Shown here piece after piece: positions 12,100-25,194 of a stretch of DNA of 64,000 nucleotides (the stretch's first letter is position 1; every line of letters begins with the position of its first letter). The stretch is taken from NCBI GenBank assembly GCA_001939145.1, contig LSRX01000317.1:551030-615029 (forward strand), written 5' to 3'. This stretch comes from Symbiodinium microadriaticum. Lineage: Eukaryota; Sar; Dinophyceae; Suessiales; Symbiodiniaceae. The notes beneath the pieces were generated by a model. It was given only the letters and a program-made list of their open reading frames with translations, did not search any database and was not told where the DNA came from. Both the position numbers and the translations under genes were made by a program.

Positions 12100-12310
12100 G
12101 TCAGAAGATGACGATGATGCTTGCGCATGACACGGATGGTGATGGCGGTAGTGCTGTGATGGTGATGAGGAAGATGATGGTGATGTTGATGGCGATGGCC
12201 ATGGCGATCGCGATGGAGCTGGCGATAGTGCTGGTGATCAGGAACATGACGATGATGATGGTGATGATGGTGATGGTGAGGGTGGGCGTGAGGGTGAGGA
12301 TAAGGATGAG
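12100..12310. repeat. GAT/GGTGAT-rich degenerate microsatellite
   Basis: Degenerate GATGATGGTGAT-type sequence. Frames on both strands stay open with biased composition only. Confidence 0.85.
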
Positions 12311-12411
12311 GAGCTGATTTCTTAAGCTGGTCCTACATGAATGTGCGGCGATATTTGTGGTGGAGCCATGAAAATTTCGGAGCCTGACTAAGGAACCTAA
12401 CAAACACCAGG

Positions 12412-12480
12412 TGCCCGGACGGAGACAGGCCCTTCACCCTTGCCGAGCTCAGTCTCGACCAACTTCTTGACATCCTGCAC
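12412..12480 (-). CDS. Exon-like segment DVKKLVETELGKGEG
   Basis: On the minus strand a CAG acceptor is followed by DVKKLVETELGKGEGPVSVR and APG, then a possible GTGTTT donor. The charged helical composition stands out from the flanks. No family is recognised. Confidence 0.35.
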
Positions 12481-13435
12481 AGGTGGGCCGTAGACGACTG
12501 ACATCTCCCCAATATCAAAAAAAATCAGGAGTGGGACGAGTACAAGGGATGAAGCTTGAGACAGGACTGCTGCGACGAAGACGAGCACGGTTGCAGACTG
12601 ACCTTAGTCTTCTGGGCCATGTACGTGATTGGGGCATGGACTGCTCACCGAACCAACACTCAAGAGGTTACATCCAGTAACACTCTTTCACAAACCAAAG
12701 TCAAAAATCGTTTGACCTCCCTCCGGCCTTCAGCTGGACATTCAGCTTCCTCGAGGCAGTATGGCTTCTGGGTCTCTCAAGGAATGGCTCAGCATTATGA
12801 TGCCCGTGGCTCCGAATAACCGAATAAATACATGTTTATGAGCACGAACACAAGTTCTTCGGCTTTTCATAGGGTCTACAAGGGGTTTCCAGGGTTGACA
12901 AGGCTTTGTTCTAGTGTGCGCTCGAAGGCCTGGGACGGCGGGGTTCAACTCAAGATAACTCAAGACTTTTTTTGATTAGTCGTACAAGCGCTACCTGTGC
13001 TTATTCGGGTTCGGAGGGGTTCAAAGCAAGGTTTCGTATGATTGGTACTACGATTCGTAGTGTAAGAGAGTTAGAGGCAGTACTTAGTATGATTATTCAT
13101 GCTCAGAGGCGTTCTAAGCAATATCTCAAATGATTAGCTTCTCTTTAAGACAGAGCCGCAGAAGCGGGTTGTCCCGTTCCACAGCGGAGGGGGGGGAAAC
13201 ATCACGATCAGTGTATACTTGTAGACGACAAGAATCATGTGGCGGGGGAGGGGAAGGGCGCATGGATGCAGAAGAACCACAGACCCAGGGCCGCCGGAGA
13301 AGGAAGGATGTCCCGTTCCACAGGCGGGGGGTGGGGGAGAAACACTGATGTTATGGCTGTGTAACTGAATATAAACTGAACCAGTGGGGCGGAGGGGGGG
13401 CCGCCGGGGCGCAACCATATGATAAGTAAGAAAAA

Positions 13436-13606
13436 CATAGTATATGTGTATATATATATATATACACATATACGTATACGTACAAGTACAAATATACATA
13501 TACATATATATACTATCCAGAAAGCGTCACCCTCAGGGCCCATTTTGTGGGCTTCGTAAAATAAAACTAATCCAGAAAACACATTATATATATATATATA
13601 CATATT
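13436..13606. repeat. AT/TACG-rich alternating repeats
   Basis: Two (TA)n stretches (about 13447-13510 and 13585-13605) with interspersed CGTA and CATA units flank a short unique segment. Open frames encode Y/I/C-rich strings without meaning. Confidence 0.85.
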
Positions 13607-13727
13607 CATCTATGTGTCGTTCCACACAGACAAGAAGGGCAAAACCCTTCCTCGTGCGAACGCGCACTGGGCGAGCTTCATCATTGAACCATTGCTACTA
13701 CCACTACCGTGCTATGTTTCATGCTCT

Positions 13728-14306
13728 TCACTTGTCCTGATGGGACCTCTCTTCCCGAGGTATTCTGTGGGTGAATGTTCGGGGTGGAAGCAGCTGGCTG
13801 CGAACGACCGGTTCCAGGGCTTGAGACGTGAGAACAAAATCACCAGAAGCTTCTTCACACCGTCGAGATTGAGGACACAAGTCACCAAAAGCCTGCAACG
13901 ACCTTCGCCCCCCCCCCCCTCGGTGGCTTGCCAGCCTCATCACTTTAGCCGCAACGGAGGAGTTCTCCGCGACAACACCGACAAGCAGCATCTCCGTGTC
14001 CACGTAGTTGTGTTCTGCGCACAGGCCGAAGAACCACGAAATCTTCCGAATCCCATGCCAACACCTTTGCTGAATTAACTCTCCAAGCCTACTCATGACA
14101 GTGCCGTTAATCCCAAAGGGTCTGCCATTCAGAATGTCAAGTCGACATTGGCAGAGCCGCCTAAAAGTCTCGCCAGCACACTGCTTCCTGCCCTTCGAAT
14201 TCAGAGAAAGCTGGGCCCAGTGCGCAGGCGTCTCGACTCCTCCTGTGCAAGCATGACGGACTTGATTGCCTGAGCTGAAGGAGCACAGACCGACGAAGGC
14301 TTGCAA
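13728..14306 (-). CDS. Uncharacterised 192-codon open frame
   Basis: A minus-strand frame of 192 codons. The central part (MSRLGELIQQRCWHGIRKIS, then SWFFGLCAEHNYVDTEMLLV) has natural-looking composition with a hydrophobic stretch. The ends are less convincing, and a C9 run lies inside at about 13909-13919. It may be an exon or decayed coding sequence. No family is recognised. Confidence 0.3.
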   Translation of the reverse strand: MQAFVGLCSFSSGNQVRHACTGGVETPAHWAQLSLNSKGRKQCAGETFRRLCQCRLDILNGRPFGINGTVMSRLGELIQQRCWHGIRKISWFFGLCAEHNYVDTEMLLVGVVAENSSVAAKVMRLASHRGGGGRRSLQAFGDLCPQSRRCEEASGDFVLTSQALEPVVRSQLLPPRTFTHRIPREERSHQDK

Positions 14307-14309
14307 CGA

Positions 14310-16290
14310 AAAGATGCAACTGAGCTGCTAAGCACATAAATACAAAAACCAAAGCTACGCAACAAGGAGAACTTAACAAAACTACAAGGGGTCGCAGCCA
14401 GGGCATGTCTCGGGCGGCACCATGGCTGTAAGCGTACTCATGAGATGCGACAGTACCAAAATCCTTGTACAGATATCATCGCTGCCGCATGACTCAAGGC
14501 GCATCTAGTTTTCTCTGAGCGAGAAGCCTCAAATTACAAGGAAATCTCAATTCAAACCAGATCCGCGGCCTCAAGATCCTGCATGCCTTCAACCGCAGCC
14601 CCAACAACATGCCGTGCGGCCTTCTCGTTAAATCTCTCGAACATCATCTTCATGGAAGACCTTGCCAGGGATTCCGGGGTTTAGGGCTTAAGGTCATGTC
14701 GGCGGCTCAGAGTTGACACGTTCCGTGAGCATGACGGCCGTCAACAAACTGGGTACGCACTTGCCCTCAGCTCAAATGTTGGAGCACTACATGCTTTGCG
14801 GTACGTCTGCAAGGCTTCCACTCAGGGCTCGGTGCTGTCAGCATTGCATTCCTTGCATCTTGTTGATTCTTTGGCTTCTATTTAATTTCACTCTGGTTCC
14901 ATCAGCGCAGCTTCTAAAAAGGCAATGTCCCGAAGCCTGCTCAAGCTCAGCCGGGATGGGACATATGCCGAATCAGATGAGCTCATCGCTCGAAATTCTC
15001 CTATCGTGAGCCCACGGCCCATCGAAAGCTCCGATTCCCAATGTCTCGTGCGCCTAAAGCCGCCGAGAACCCGACAAGTTGCCACTATTTCGGGCTGGCG
15101 CCACGGAGGTGACCTGGTCCGAAGAATTTGGCTTCGGGTGCAAGTTTGGGTGCCTGCAGCTTGAGCATGAAACACGAGCAGATCCATCACCGGTTCGGCT
15201 TGTCTGGCTCCCAGAGTATGTGCTCTTGAGTTGTAGGTTTCTTGTTTTCCAGTCCACGGCGAAGCCAGCGCGTAGTATTTAGTGCATGGTGTCCACTTTT
15301 GTTTGTGGGCGGGGGTGCGCGGCACATCTACAAGCGGGCCACTGCGGGCCACCGCCCAGCAACCTCGGCACAATGGAGTTTCAGAAGACCTCATTCTGCC
15401 GACAACTGGGCATTGCACTGACAAACCTACATGATGAGAAGAATACTACGATCCAACATGAAGAATCAGTGATGCAACTTATTGACGTTCTCGTGTAAAA
15501 CTACGTGGGAGTACCCGAAACCTTGGAAAGGTGGATACATCCTTAGAGGGCCATGGCACTCAACCAACGGCACCCAGAGTTCCGCACAACAGTTTTCGAC
15601 TCGATCCGGCAGAGTGGAGGTAGGTCAACTAGGTCATGGGGATTACGCCCCCGCAAGACCAAGAGACTTCTCCACTTGATACTGCCCCAACAGAAGGCCA
15701 ACCTTGCCTCTGCACACATAGGGTTTGCAGACTCGGGAACTTAGTGGACAATGGGGCTTGCAGTGACGGACCTGAACGATATCACATGCTGCGCTTGGTT
15801 TCCGGCGGACCCGGCTACGGTGGATCCTCAGCAGCGTCGTCTTCCATCTAACTACGAGCACATCCGTTCCCGTCCCAAATGCTCGATTAGACGATAAGCG
15901 TGTACAAGGCATGCGTGTCTCATCGATTTGGGTTTGTGACAACTGTGAAGAGTTGCAGATCCTCGGGTCTTGGAGCCAACGTGCAGCTGCGAGGCCCAGA
16001 AAGCTGGAGCTCCCAGAAGCAAAAGAGCTGCCGGAGGACCTGGCACGCGGGAAGAGGATGCTGGGTTCGGGCTGCGTTTGCCAACTTCTTGTTCGGCCTG
16101 GGGCAGCATCTTCGGCTTGGTTTTTTCGGAACTGGGCATTGAGGCTGAGGGTCTCTGAAATTGACTTGGGCAGTTACAAATTCGATCCAAGCTCATTGTC
16201 TGAGCCTTGTCCCAATCCCTAACGTTCAGAAAGCAGGAAAGGCCTGCCCACCACCCCGGAACTGTATGACAGCCTCTTCAGCTGGAAAAT
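14310..16290. other. Stretch with no assignable gene
   Basis: Only short overlapping open frames on both strands. The frame containing PRKLELPEAKELPEDLARGK (plus strand, about 15990-16050) is the most protein-like, but it has no support beyond composition. Confidence 0.4.
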
Positions 16291-16419
16291 ACGCTTGATA
16301 TGCTTTGCTCAGCTGGCCCTCAAACTAAATGCCATACTTACGCACTTGACGATGGCGGCAACGAGGTCGCCGCTTTGAATGGTGATGTTCACGCTCATGC
16401 TAATGCTGGCGATGACGAT

Positions 16420-16496
16420 GATGATGATGATGATGATGGTGGTGATGATGGTGATGATGGTGATGACGGTGATGCTGGTGATGACGGTGATGCTGG

Positions 16497-16540
<44 letters not shown>

Positions 16541-16640
16541 GTAATGATGGTGATGATTGTGATGGTGACGATGACGATGATGCCGATTATGATCATGATG
16601 GTTGTGGTGATGAAGTTGATGACGACGATGGCGACATGCG
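16420..16640. repeat. (GAT)n / GGTGAT microsatellite
   Basis: GATGATGAT arrays with GGT interruptions. The plus frame encodes poly-D/G and the others poly-M/V, poly-I or poly-H. Confidence 0.95.
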
Positions 16641-16699
16641 CGCCTAGACATGTACCGCTGCTTTTGCTTACATCTCGCAACACTCGAAAACTCCAATGG

Positions 16700-18930
16700 T
16701 ACTGTAGCTATATAGAAGTAGAAACTTCCCTTCCTTGTGCATTGCTACTTGCCAGCGACTTCCTTGTTGCACGGCTTCTAATCCGCCTCAGTTGCGCCTA
16801 CCCTCACCCTGCAACTTCGATAGCATTGCATCAAATACGTGAACTGAACCGGGATTAATGTTCGTATATTGTACTAGCATAGTGTCATGTTGCTGTGATG
16901 TCGTTATGCCCACGGTAAGAAGATGTTCTATTGCAATGTCCTTTTCACCTACTAAGCCTCTGAAGTTCAGTGCAGCTGCTTTGATGGTTCTGTGTTGGTA
17001 TGTGTTCCCTATTTGTGTTTCCTGTCATTGAACTCTTCGACGAAAAATCTTCTGAGCTGCGCAAATGATAATGTTTTCCATTTCTGAAGCTTGCATTCCT
17101 TGGGCATCGCTTCTTTGCCCGCACTGCATATTCCAAGTATACGGACCATTCGCGTCCTGTGCTTTCTTCTACTATTCCGACATATCACACGAGACGTGCT
17201 CAAATCCCGTTCATAATTAGCCCTCCCTTTGTTTAATGCCCATGTTTGCTGAGTACTTCGACTCCGCTGAATAGTTAATAGTACACGCCCTCTCGCGGCA
17301 GAACCGGACGGCGATGGTGACAAAGATGAACATACCCGCGGTGAGTGTCCGTCATGCTGATCATGGCCCCTATCGTCGGCATCTTTGAAACTGTGTTCAT
17401 GGCTGCCCTTCCTTGAGCCTTGACGCCCATTTTGTTGTCATCATATTCAATAACTGTAACTTCTCGATGCTTCGAACACAGCCGCTGGAATCTAGATCGC
17501 TGGGTGAGCTGATGAAGGGTCGGAACGACTGCAAGTTCTCCTACGACACCATGCCAGAACCCCGAGGCCCAGTTTAGATGCATGGCTCGGCAAATGGCAA
17601 TCCACGCTGAAAACCTTCCAGTCCAAAACACCCTCTCTGCCCTTCTTTCCTGCCTCAGGGAGCTTCCAAAACCCCCTGGAGCCACGGCCGTCGCTTGCGC
17701 TGCCTGCTTTGGGGTTTTTTTTTTGACACCTCTTTTCCTCCTGCACTGTTAGCTTAGTCGGAATGCCTTACAGGCTGAGGCGACTGGTTGGGGACGGGCC
17801 AGAGGGATTCACCACCTACACCACAATCCCCATTTGCACCACCATCAACACAGCAACGTACAACTTCACATAGCCCCTCCCCAGTCGGACCAGCAGAGTC
17901 GAACAAGCACCTACAGCTTAAGTCTTAAATCGCAAAAGCTCAGGCGCCAGCATCGGGCTGCAGCAGGGCAATCGGGATCAAAAGGGCAACAGTACAACGG
18001 ACTAAGAGGACTCAAATGCAACATGCCACATGAGTGTCTGCTTTGGGGTTTGAGGTCTTGGGTTCACAAGCTTCACATCTCGTCGCCAGGCCAGTGTCTC
18101 AAGGTATAGAAAGACATGCGAACAGGCCTAGACCTAGACACCCGGAGAGCATAAGGATACCACCGAGAGACCATCCAGGGGGACCTTCGGAAGACCAGCA
18201 GGAAACTTTCAAACCGCAAGTACCGGCGGATTCCGGAGCACGGCCACAAGGCGTGACCGAAGTGTCGGGATTCGCCGGATCCTGTGTAGATAGATACAAG
18301 TACAACCAGGACGTGAGCGCAAGATACACACGGTGACACAGGGGAAGCCGCGTTTCGGGGAACGCCTTCTGTGCCGCACCGCGCTGCAACGAGCCACTTC
18401 TCTTTTCCCTTTACCGTTAAGGTTAAGGTTCATAGTGTGTGCGACACTGTTTGGAGAATAACTCGTGCATGATAATCGGCAGGAAGTACGCAGGATTTTT
18501 TTATGCTGATGGTGTAGAGGTTCCTACACTAGGCAACTCGCAACCATTGAAGCATGTGCAGGGCTTGAGGAAAGGGATCTCCGGCACTGCTGTTTTCAGT
18601 GGGCTTGCAGGCTCAGTTTGGGAGTTCAAGAGCACAGCATGTATTGACCAAATGATTCAGCTAAATTGGGGAAAATGTCTCGATGCGAAGATGCTCACTG
18701 GCCACAGCAAGGCGACGCGATAAAAACATGTAATCAAGATACTGAGTGGTCTCGAACTGAACGATGAGGTTGAGGTGGGGTGTTTACTCGCGTGTGCCTT
18801 GTTTTTCGTCTCGCCTGTCCCGTTGTGGTGGAGTTTCGGGATTGCAGGCATGCAATTATGAGTCTTGTCGTGCAGACCCTCAAGAGGAAGAACTCCCTGA
18901 ACTGAAGAACTCCCTGAACTCGTCAGTCCA
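16700..18930. other. Stretch with no assignable gene
   Basis: I see no domain-bearing frame here. The open frames are short and overlap on both strands. The sequence is moderately GC-balanced and non-repetitive, consistent with intron or intergenic DNA. Confidence 0.4.
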
Positions 18931-18935
18931 AATCG

Positions 18936-19238
18936 ATGCGCAATGTGGCCTTCCGATGCTTTCCACGGAGGGGCACGGCCTCGGCAGCGATGGGTATTGC
19001 CGTTGCTGACGATGAGAATGCGGCAGCAGCAGCAGCGGCAGAAACAGTCCCCGCAAACCATGATGACAGCACGGAGGTTCAACCCTGCACCAGGAACCAT
19101 ATTCAACACCCGATCACAACCCAAAGCCCCAAACCCCAAAGCCACCTACGAGCTTTCGAACCCCACCTGGACCTCGTCACAGAAGTAAGAGCAGGCAGGA
19201 CAATCGAAACACAAGCGATGAGAAAATACAAATCCTAA
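18936..19238 (+). CDS. Hypothetical Ala-rich 100-codon open frame
   Basis: A plus-strand frame with an inner methionine in MGIAVADDENAAAAAAAETV, then a polar tail ending in basic MRKYKS. The alanine run comes from GCAGCA repeats, so this may be repeat-driven. No family is recognised. Confidence 0.25.
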   Translation: MRNVAFRCFPRRGTASAAMGIAVADDENAAAAAAAETVPANHDDSTEVQPCTRNHIQHPITTQSPKPQSHLRAFEPHLDLVTEVRAGRTIETQAMRKYKS

Positions 19239-19529
19239 TCCAAATATAAACAATCTCCCATCATGCCGAGGGCTGTGCCTGGGAAAGCGTGCTTGCTACT
19301 CTCGAGGCGAGGACCTCCGACTTCAGGGTCCGTGGGTTGAGTGAAAGGGAATGGGGTTACGCACCTTAGAGGATCTCCGGGCTAGGGTCTCAGAACAGGT
19401 TTCTGCGCAACGTTTTGCTGGACTGCTTTGCAGTGCTACTTGTGGCCCTCAAGCCGTGGACCCTGTTGCAGATTCCACCCAGAATCGCAGCGGGATGACA
19501 CAATTGACAAATGTCAGCACTCACAGAAC

Positions 19530-19583
19530 CACCATCATCCACCATCATCCACTATCATCCACTATCATCCACTATCATCCACT

Positions 19584-19623
<40 letters not shown>

Positions 19624-19905
19624 ACGTCATCATATATTATCATCATCGTCATCAACAACAACTGCTTCTGTTGCTGCCGCTGCTGCAGCTGCTGCTGCTG
19701 CTGCTGCTGTTGCTGCCGCTGCTGCAGCTGCTGCTGCTGTTGCTGCTGCTACTGCTACTGCTCCTGGCAAAGCTGCTGCTGCTGCTGCTGCTGCTACTAC
19801 TACTACAACTACTACTACGACTACTAACACTACCACTACCACACTACCACTACCACTGCCGCTGCCCTTTACCTGCCACTACTACGACTACGACTCCTGC
19901 TCCTG
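19530..19905. repeat. Compound microsatellite: CATC, ATC, GCT, ACT
   Basis: CCATCATCCACTATCATC units, then (ATC)n, then (GCT)n with GCC interruptions, then (ACT)n and CCACTA. Frames encode poly-H, poly-S, poly-L, poly-C or poly-A. Confidence 0.95.
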
Positions 19906-19967
19906 CTCCTCACCAGCAAGAACATAAACTGGCATGGCCCCAACTGGTGCAGGTGCAGATTGCATGT

Positions 19968-19995
19968 TTTGGGTTTAGGGTTTAGGATTTAGGGT
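19968..19995 (+). repeat. Interstitial TTTAGGG-type telomeric motif
   Basis: About three units of TTTAGGG, one changed to TTTAGGA, directly follow the microsatellite block. TTTAGGG is the dinoflagellate telomere repeat, so this is a telomere-like motif at an internal site. Confidence 0.7.
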
Positions 19996-19999
19996 CTGT

Positions 20000-22900
20000 T
20001 GCTTACATGTCCTGTGCCAGGCTTCACGATTTAGGCCGAAGAATCCGGCCCAGGTCCTCTCATTTCGACCAGAGTTTTGCTGGAAGCCTCGAATCCCGGA
20101 CACCACCTAAGACCAGGCATCCCCCAAAGATGTTTCCGATCCCCCAAAGATGATTCCCAACAAATCTTCCAGCTTGAGAACATTCCTGAGTTGCAAGGTC
20201 TCCGGCTCAGGGCTCTGGATTCAGGACTAACATTCGCATTATTGGCATGTAGGAGTCTTGCGCTGAAGTCTGCGGGTCGATCTTGTTCCGCAAAACCCCA
20301 GCTCATGTAGCAACTTCGTTCTTACCCCCTGGCAAAACCCTTTCTAGAACCGCTCATAGCACTGCAGAGCGGCCGCTGCGGCGAGGGCCGCGGATCCGAA
20401 AAACGCTGCGGTGCGGCTGCCTGCACCTGCACGTTTGAGAGGTACTGTAAGGGTTACTATAAGGGCTACCATCTACTGCAACACTACAAGAGAAGCCATA
20501 AAGACTTTGTAAGCTGTTAAAAGTCGTGTACTGCATGTACCTGCTTGAGAGTTTGAAAGTTCGGGCTTCGAGGCTGCACTGCAAATAATCTGGTCGGCGT
20601 GGAGTTTCCGGGTTCAGAATCTCGTTCCCTTCGCTACAAGAGGCGCAGCTTGCGAAGTGTGAAACCAGTGCACCCGAGTACAACTCCAGGCTTGTAGGTG
20701 TTGGTGTTGTTGTTCTTCGTGAAAAAATTGTCATTGTGATGATCTTGGCACTGTCGGGCACTGTCGGTAGCTTTGCTGATCCACTGTACTCCGAAAAAGA
20801 CCCTGTTCTTTCATCTTAGTGTTGGGGTTAGAATCTGCATGAATATGCATTTTACTGACGGAGAATATGTTTCTTTCCTAGCACGCAGGAAACACCGCAA
20901 AACACCCGAAAGCCCAAACACTGCTTTGAAGCACTCGAGCACCATGTGCAGAACGGCTTCGGAGGGTCGGGCAAGTTTCCTGTAGGTTTAGGACCCTTGC
21001 GCTCAACCTGAAGCCGATTTCAAAACGAAGACCTGATAGTTTACGCCGCACAGCGCCAAGATGCTAAGCCCAAACATCCCTAAATCCCCTCCATGACCCA
21101 GACTTGGAAGTTTGCAACTGCTTGCAAGGAGCTTCAAAACATACAGCGACGCTCCACCAACCGAGATGATGCGAAGACAAGAATCGGTCACCTGGCGACG
21201 CGAAGTCCTCGGGAGCCTCGGCGTTATCTCTCTCCGGCGTCCTGTGAGATGCGACGAAACGCTTGGATGGCTCTTATAGGGGAGCTTTTACGATGGGTCA
21301 GGCTGCAGGGGTTGCAGCTTTTGAGCTCAGGGCTCAGGTCTTAGTGTTGGGACTTCGGTCCAGCTGGAGCCTTCTATACCTACAAGGCTGCCAGGATGTT
21401 TTCGCACAAAAAGCTTGTAGCGCATACCTAGTGAAGCCTCTTGATTCGGAGTTCACTTCCCTTCAGTGTAAAGGTAGGGATCCGTTTTGGTATAGGGCCA
21501 CTAGACACTGCATAAGAAGCAGGACCCCGGAGTCAAACGAGAGATCCCGCAAAGGACTGAGAGGCCTAGCTTCCAAGGCCTCCTTAAAAAGGCCCTAGTG
21601 CCTCGACGAGGCCCTCAGTGGCGAGGGAGCCGGACCAAGGACGAAGGCACAGCACCTGACGAATGTACGGACGAATGTACGGATGCCGGCGCTTTGAAGA
21701 CAACAGCAATAAAAGGACAGCGCCATATGGGGACTTTGAAGCAGGGTCACCATGACACTGTTGCAAGCAAGCGTCACGGCTGCAGAAAGGACACTTGCTT
21801 ACAGGCTTCGAGGTTTAGATTGATGTGGATTGAATTTGGAGGCCTCACGGAAGTTGCAGCCGCAGCTTCTGAGGCACGATTTCCATACTTGCTAAAATGC
21901 GCGATCCTGCTGCAACAACTGGCCCAGAGATTGGGCTGTGAAGCGTTTGCCCCAAACAACAGCATGGGACCCGAACCCGCATGCCACTGCCAGCGCTGCA
22001 AGTGCCAGGAGGCGGCTGGCATGTCGGGACCCGTCAAGGTCGGAGGGCTTACGGTGACGTGACAGTTCGGGAGTTTCTTTTTCAGGCGGCTAACTTCAAG
22101 ACTCCTGGTGCAGGCTAATGATGCAGTGGTAAGCATACCAAGATCTATTTAGAACGCGTGAAGAAGGGACCGACTTGATGTTCGCTGGCTTGCCGGCTGG
22201 CGAGTTTTATGCTGGAGGCTACAGGGATGGTGGAATCGAAGCTGATCCTGAAGCTACGACAGGTAGAAGCTTAAAGGGTTCGGCGCCGTGCAGTTCACCC
22301 TGGTGGCTGGCATGCACATGCTTTCCGTCTATGACTTGGAGGAAAGCTGTTTTCATGATTCAGTTTTCAGCCACGCATGCAACGACAGCCGGGTTGGAGC
22401 CCACCTCCATCGGAAAGAGACTGAACAAAAGCGTAGAGCAAAGAACCAGCACCAGTAAGCCACCAATCAGTTTGCATATGTCAAACTCCAACGGCTCAAA
22501 TTTATCAAACTCCCGTACGAGAACACGGAAACCTTGAAAGACCTGCAAATATTCTGACTCCATGCCCTGGACCTGTCAGCCTGTTAGCTGCAGAAAACTA
22601 AGAACCTTTGATAGACGACACCGTGCTCCAAAAAGACGGAATAGCACAGACAGGGGGACAAAACACAACTACTGGTAGAAGCTGGACACAAGCCTCGACT
22701 GCGGGAACAGCACCATCACACCGGAGTCCGAAGAACACCTCACAACCCTTTGATCCGAACGACCACGGAGAAAACGAAAACGTGCAACCGGCAGCAAACG
22801 CAAACCCCAAGGCTTCGAGAAGACAAATAAGCACAACTGCCATCCACCCTACTCACTAGAAACAAACCACCCGAAAAGAGAAAGTGCTGGACAGCAAGAA

Positions 22901-24200
22901 TTCCAAAGCCCCGACAGGCAGTACCGATCGGCCTGCGGCCGAAGTTCCGGGAAGTCCCCAAGCTCCTGAGCGTGGGGGGAGAATCTTCGGTGTTTAAGGC
23001 TCGCAGGTTCAGGTTGAAAGCCAAACCGAGAATCTTATTTACGAGAAGGGGCACTGATGTCTGGGCGACCCTTCATGATCCTCATGGACCCCGCGTGAGT
23101 GTGCATCTGCTATTCCCCAAATGCTCAACGCAAGCTCGTCCCCCAAGAAAAACCATTACATCACACTATCTGTCTCCTCAGGGCATCCGCCTCCCAAGGC
23201 ATGACAGTCCACGCCGGACCCAAACCCTGCACCAGTACGTCCAAACCCTCAACCGCCGCGGGCAGTGAGGTTTTGACACGTTCTGCATGGGGACGGCCTC
23301 GCCACCCCACCCATGGAGGCAGGCGGCAGCCTCGGACTCTCACGAAGGAGCTGGCCACTGTCTCTGTTGTCCAACCGCTCCTCCTCCTCCTCCTACTACG
23401 ACGACGACCAGTGCTACTACCAAGAACAGGTATACTTTCAAAAAATGACACGTGGATAAACCAATAACGACTGATGATAATATATAGTGTAATAAGAATT
23501 GTGACAACGCCGATGTGAAAAGTGTCATAAATATTGATTATTCTAATTACTATAAAAATGTTGACGATGCAATAGTAGTGGCTACAGCCTTAAAAGCTGC
23601 AGAAGGACATCCCAAGTTCTAAACACCGGCACTACACCAAGTGCCCGGCATCTGACTTTTGGCCCCTGGATCGTTCGCCACGGAGGAGGGGTGGGGCCCA
23701 CTGTCCGCTTCGCTGAACCAAGAGCGGCAGAGGATTTTCATTCGCAGGGTCAAGCGCAAACATCCACCATCGTCAAAACCCTCTGCCCCGATCTGAACCA
23801 CAAAGCGCTTCTGCCTGCAAGCCCGATTCCACCATACCCGTGAACCACAACCGTGAAGCGCAAACGCATTTCCGCGTTTACTTTTGGGTCCTGTTTGCTC
23901 GACGGACCTTACAAGTTATCACCCAGCAAAACTGTGATTGTAGAGCACATGGGCAAGCATGTCTCGACATGTAGTCAACGCAGTCCCGCAAACATGCATT
24001 GTAGCACCGAGCGGTCTTGTGTCGTTTTTCAATCGCTTGGCCTGCTCGCCGCCGGGAGGAGCTAACCCTGCGAAATAGCCCATGCGCCCTGGCACATGGG
24101 CATGCGGGAATCAGCTTGGTCTGGAATGGCAATAAGGATCGTGTTCGAGCAATGGGTGAAACTTTCCGAATAGAAAGCGAATTTCAATTGCGTCAAACTT
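20000..24200. other. 4 kb with only weak exon candidates
   Basis: Nothing with a recognisable domain. The most protein-like pieces are a plus-strand polar frame at 22608-22859 (Q/N/P-rich, no repeats) and a plus-strand 154-codon frame at 21598-22062 holding a cysteine cluster CHCQRCKCQ near its end. Neither has family support. Confidence 0.35.
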
Positions 24201-24284
24201 CCGAAGTCTGCTTGCAGCTACGGCATGCATGCTCCAGAAGTCCGCAGTGCACGCCAAAGCATGAATCAACTAAAGGAGTTAAAA

Positions 24285-24503
24285 CTACGCCGATGTTGCC
24301 ACAACAGAGTCGCTCAGGGCCTGCTGGCTTGTGGAGTGGGCGATGCTGCATACCAGACACTTGCAACCCCCGTGCGTCGCCCAGCAGGCCAGTGAGGCAC
24401 CGGCGAGCCACGCGAACGTGTAAGCTTCGCCGCTGACATACGCACGCGCTGCGATGACAATCCCGGCAAATGTGACCGCCACGGAAGCCAAGAATACCAT
24501 CAC
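24285..24503 (-). CDS. Possible further membrane exon of the RLWCIFE gene
   Basis: The minus strand reads VMVFLASVAVTFAGIVIAAR followed by a second hydrophobic stretch, AYTFAWLAGASLACWA. That gives two likely membrane segments, and the frame then ends. It lies about 0.7 kb downstream of the large membrane exon on the same strand, so it may belong to the same gene, but I cannot link the two by phase. Confidence 0.35.
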   Translation of the reverse strand: MMVFLASVAVTFAGIVIAARAYVSGEAYTFAWLAGASLACWATHGGCKCLVCSIAHSTSQQALSDSVVATSA

Positions 24504-25194
24504 ACTTTGCAGATAATCCTCGGCACGTCACAAGCCCGAAGGCTGGCACCTTAAAGGACGACCCCGACCTCAACAAGCCTGTCTGGGCACAAGTCCTTGG
24601 AGCTTAACCTTGCACATGACAATCAGTAGGTTTTCTTTGAAATTCATGTTACGACGAACTGACGGCCCCCAAGCCTGCATTAAACACGCAAAAAGACTGT
24701 TTCAGTTCTGTCGGGTGCTTCATACAAAAACCAAATCTCAGTTGAAGTCAGCCAACTAGCCTTGCCTCTAAATTCATCTGCAGGCGGTTGCTGGACCCAC
24801 TGGCCCCTTCACCCACTGCCTAGTCACTCCTCATGTCAAGCCTCATGCAGACAGTCTTGGGTTGGCGATGTTCGGGAGTCTTTAAAGTGCGAATCCGCAC
24901 CCGGACAAAAACGAGCTTCGACTCTGGAGTATGCTGATGAGAATGGTGTGGATAATGACGAAGCTAAGAATGCAAACGACAGTGGAACTGAAAGTGAACA
25001 TGTATCGACAATTCATGTTGCAAAGAAGATGAAGCTGAAACGGAAAATGCGTCTATTGGCTGACAAAGTGTCGAAGCAGCCCGGCTTGTAAGGAGCGGCC
25101 AAGCGGTCGCAAAGAGCCACGGCGACACGAATCGTTACCTGATGGACTTCAAGATTTCGGGGATTTAGGGATATCCAAACAAGACCTTCCTGCC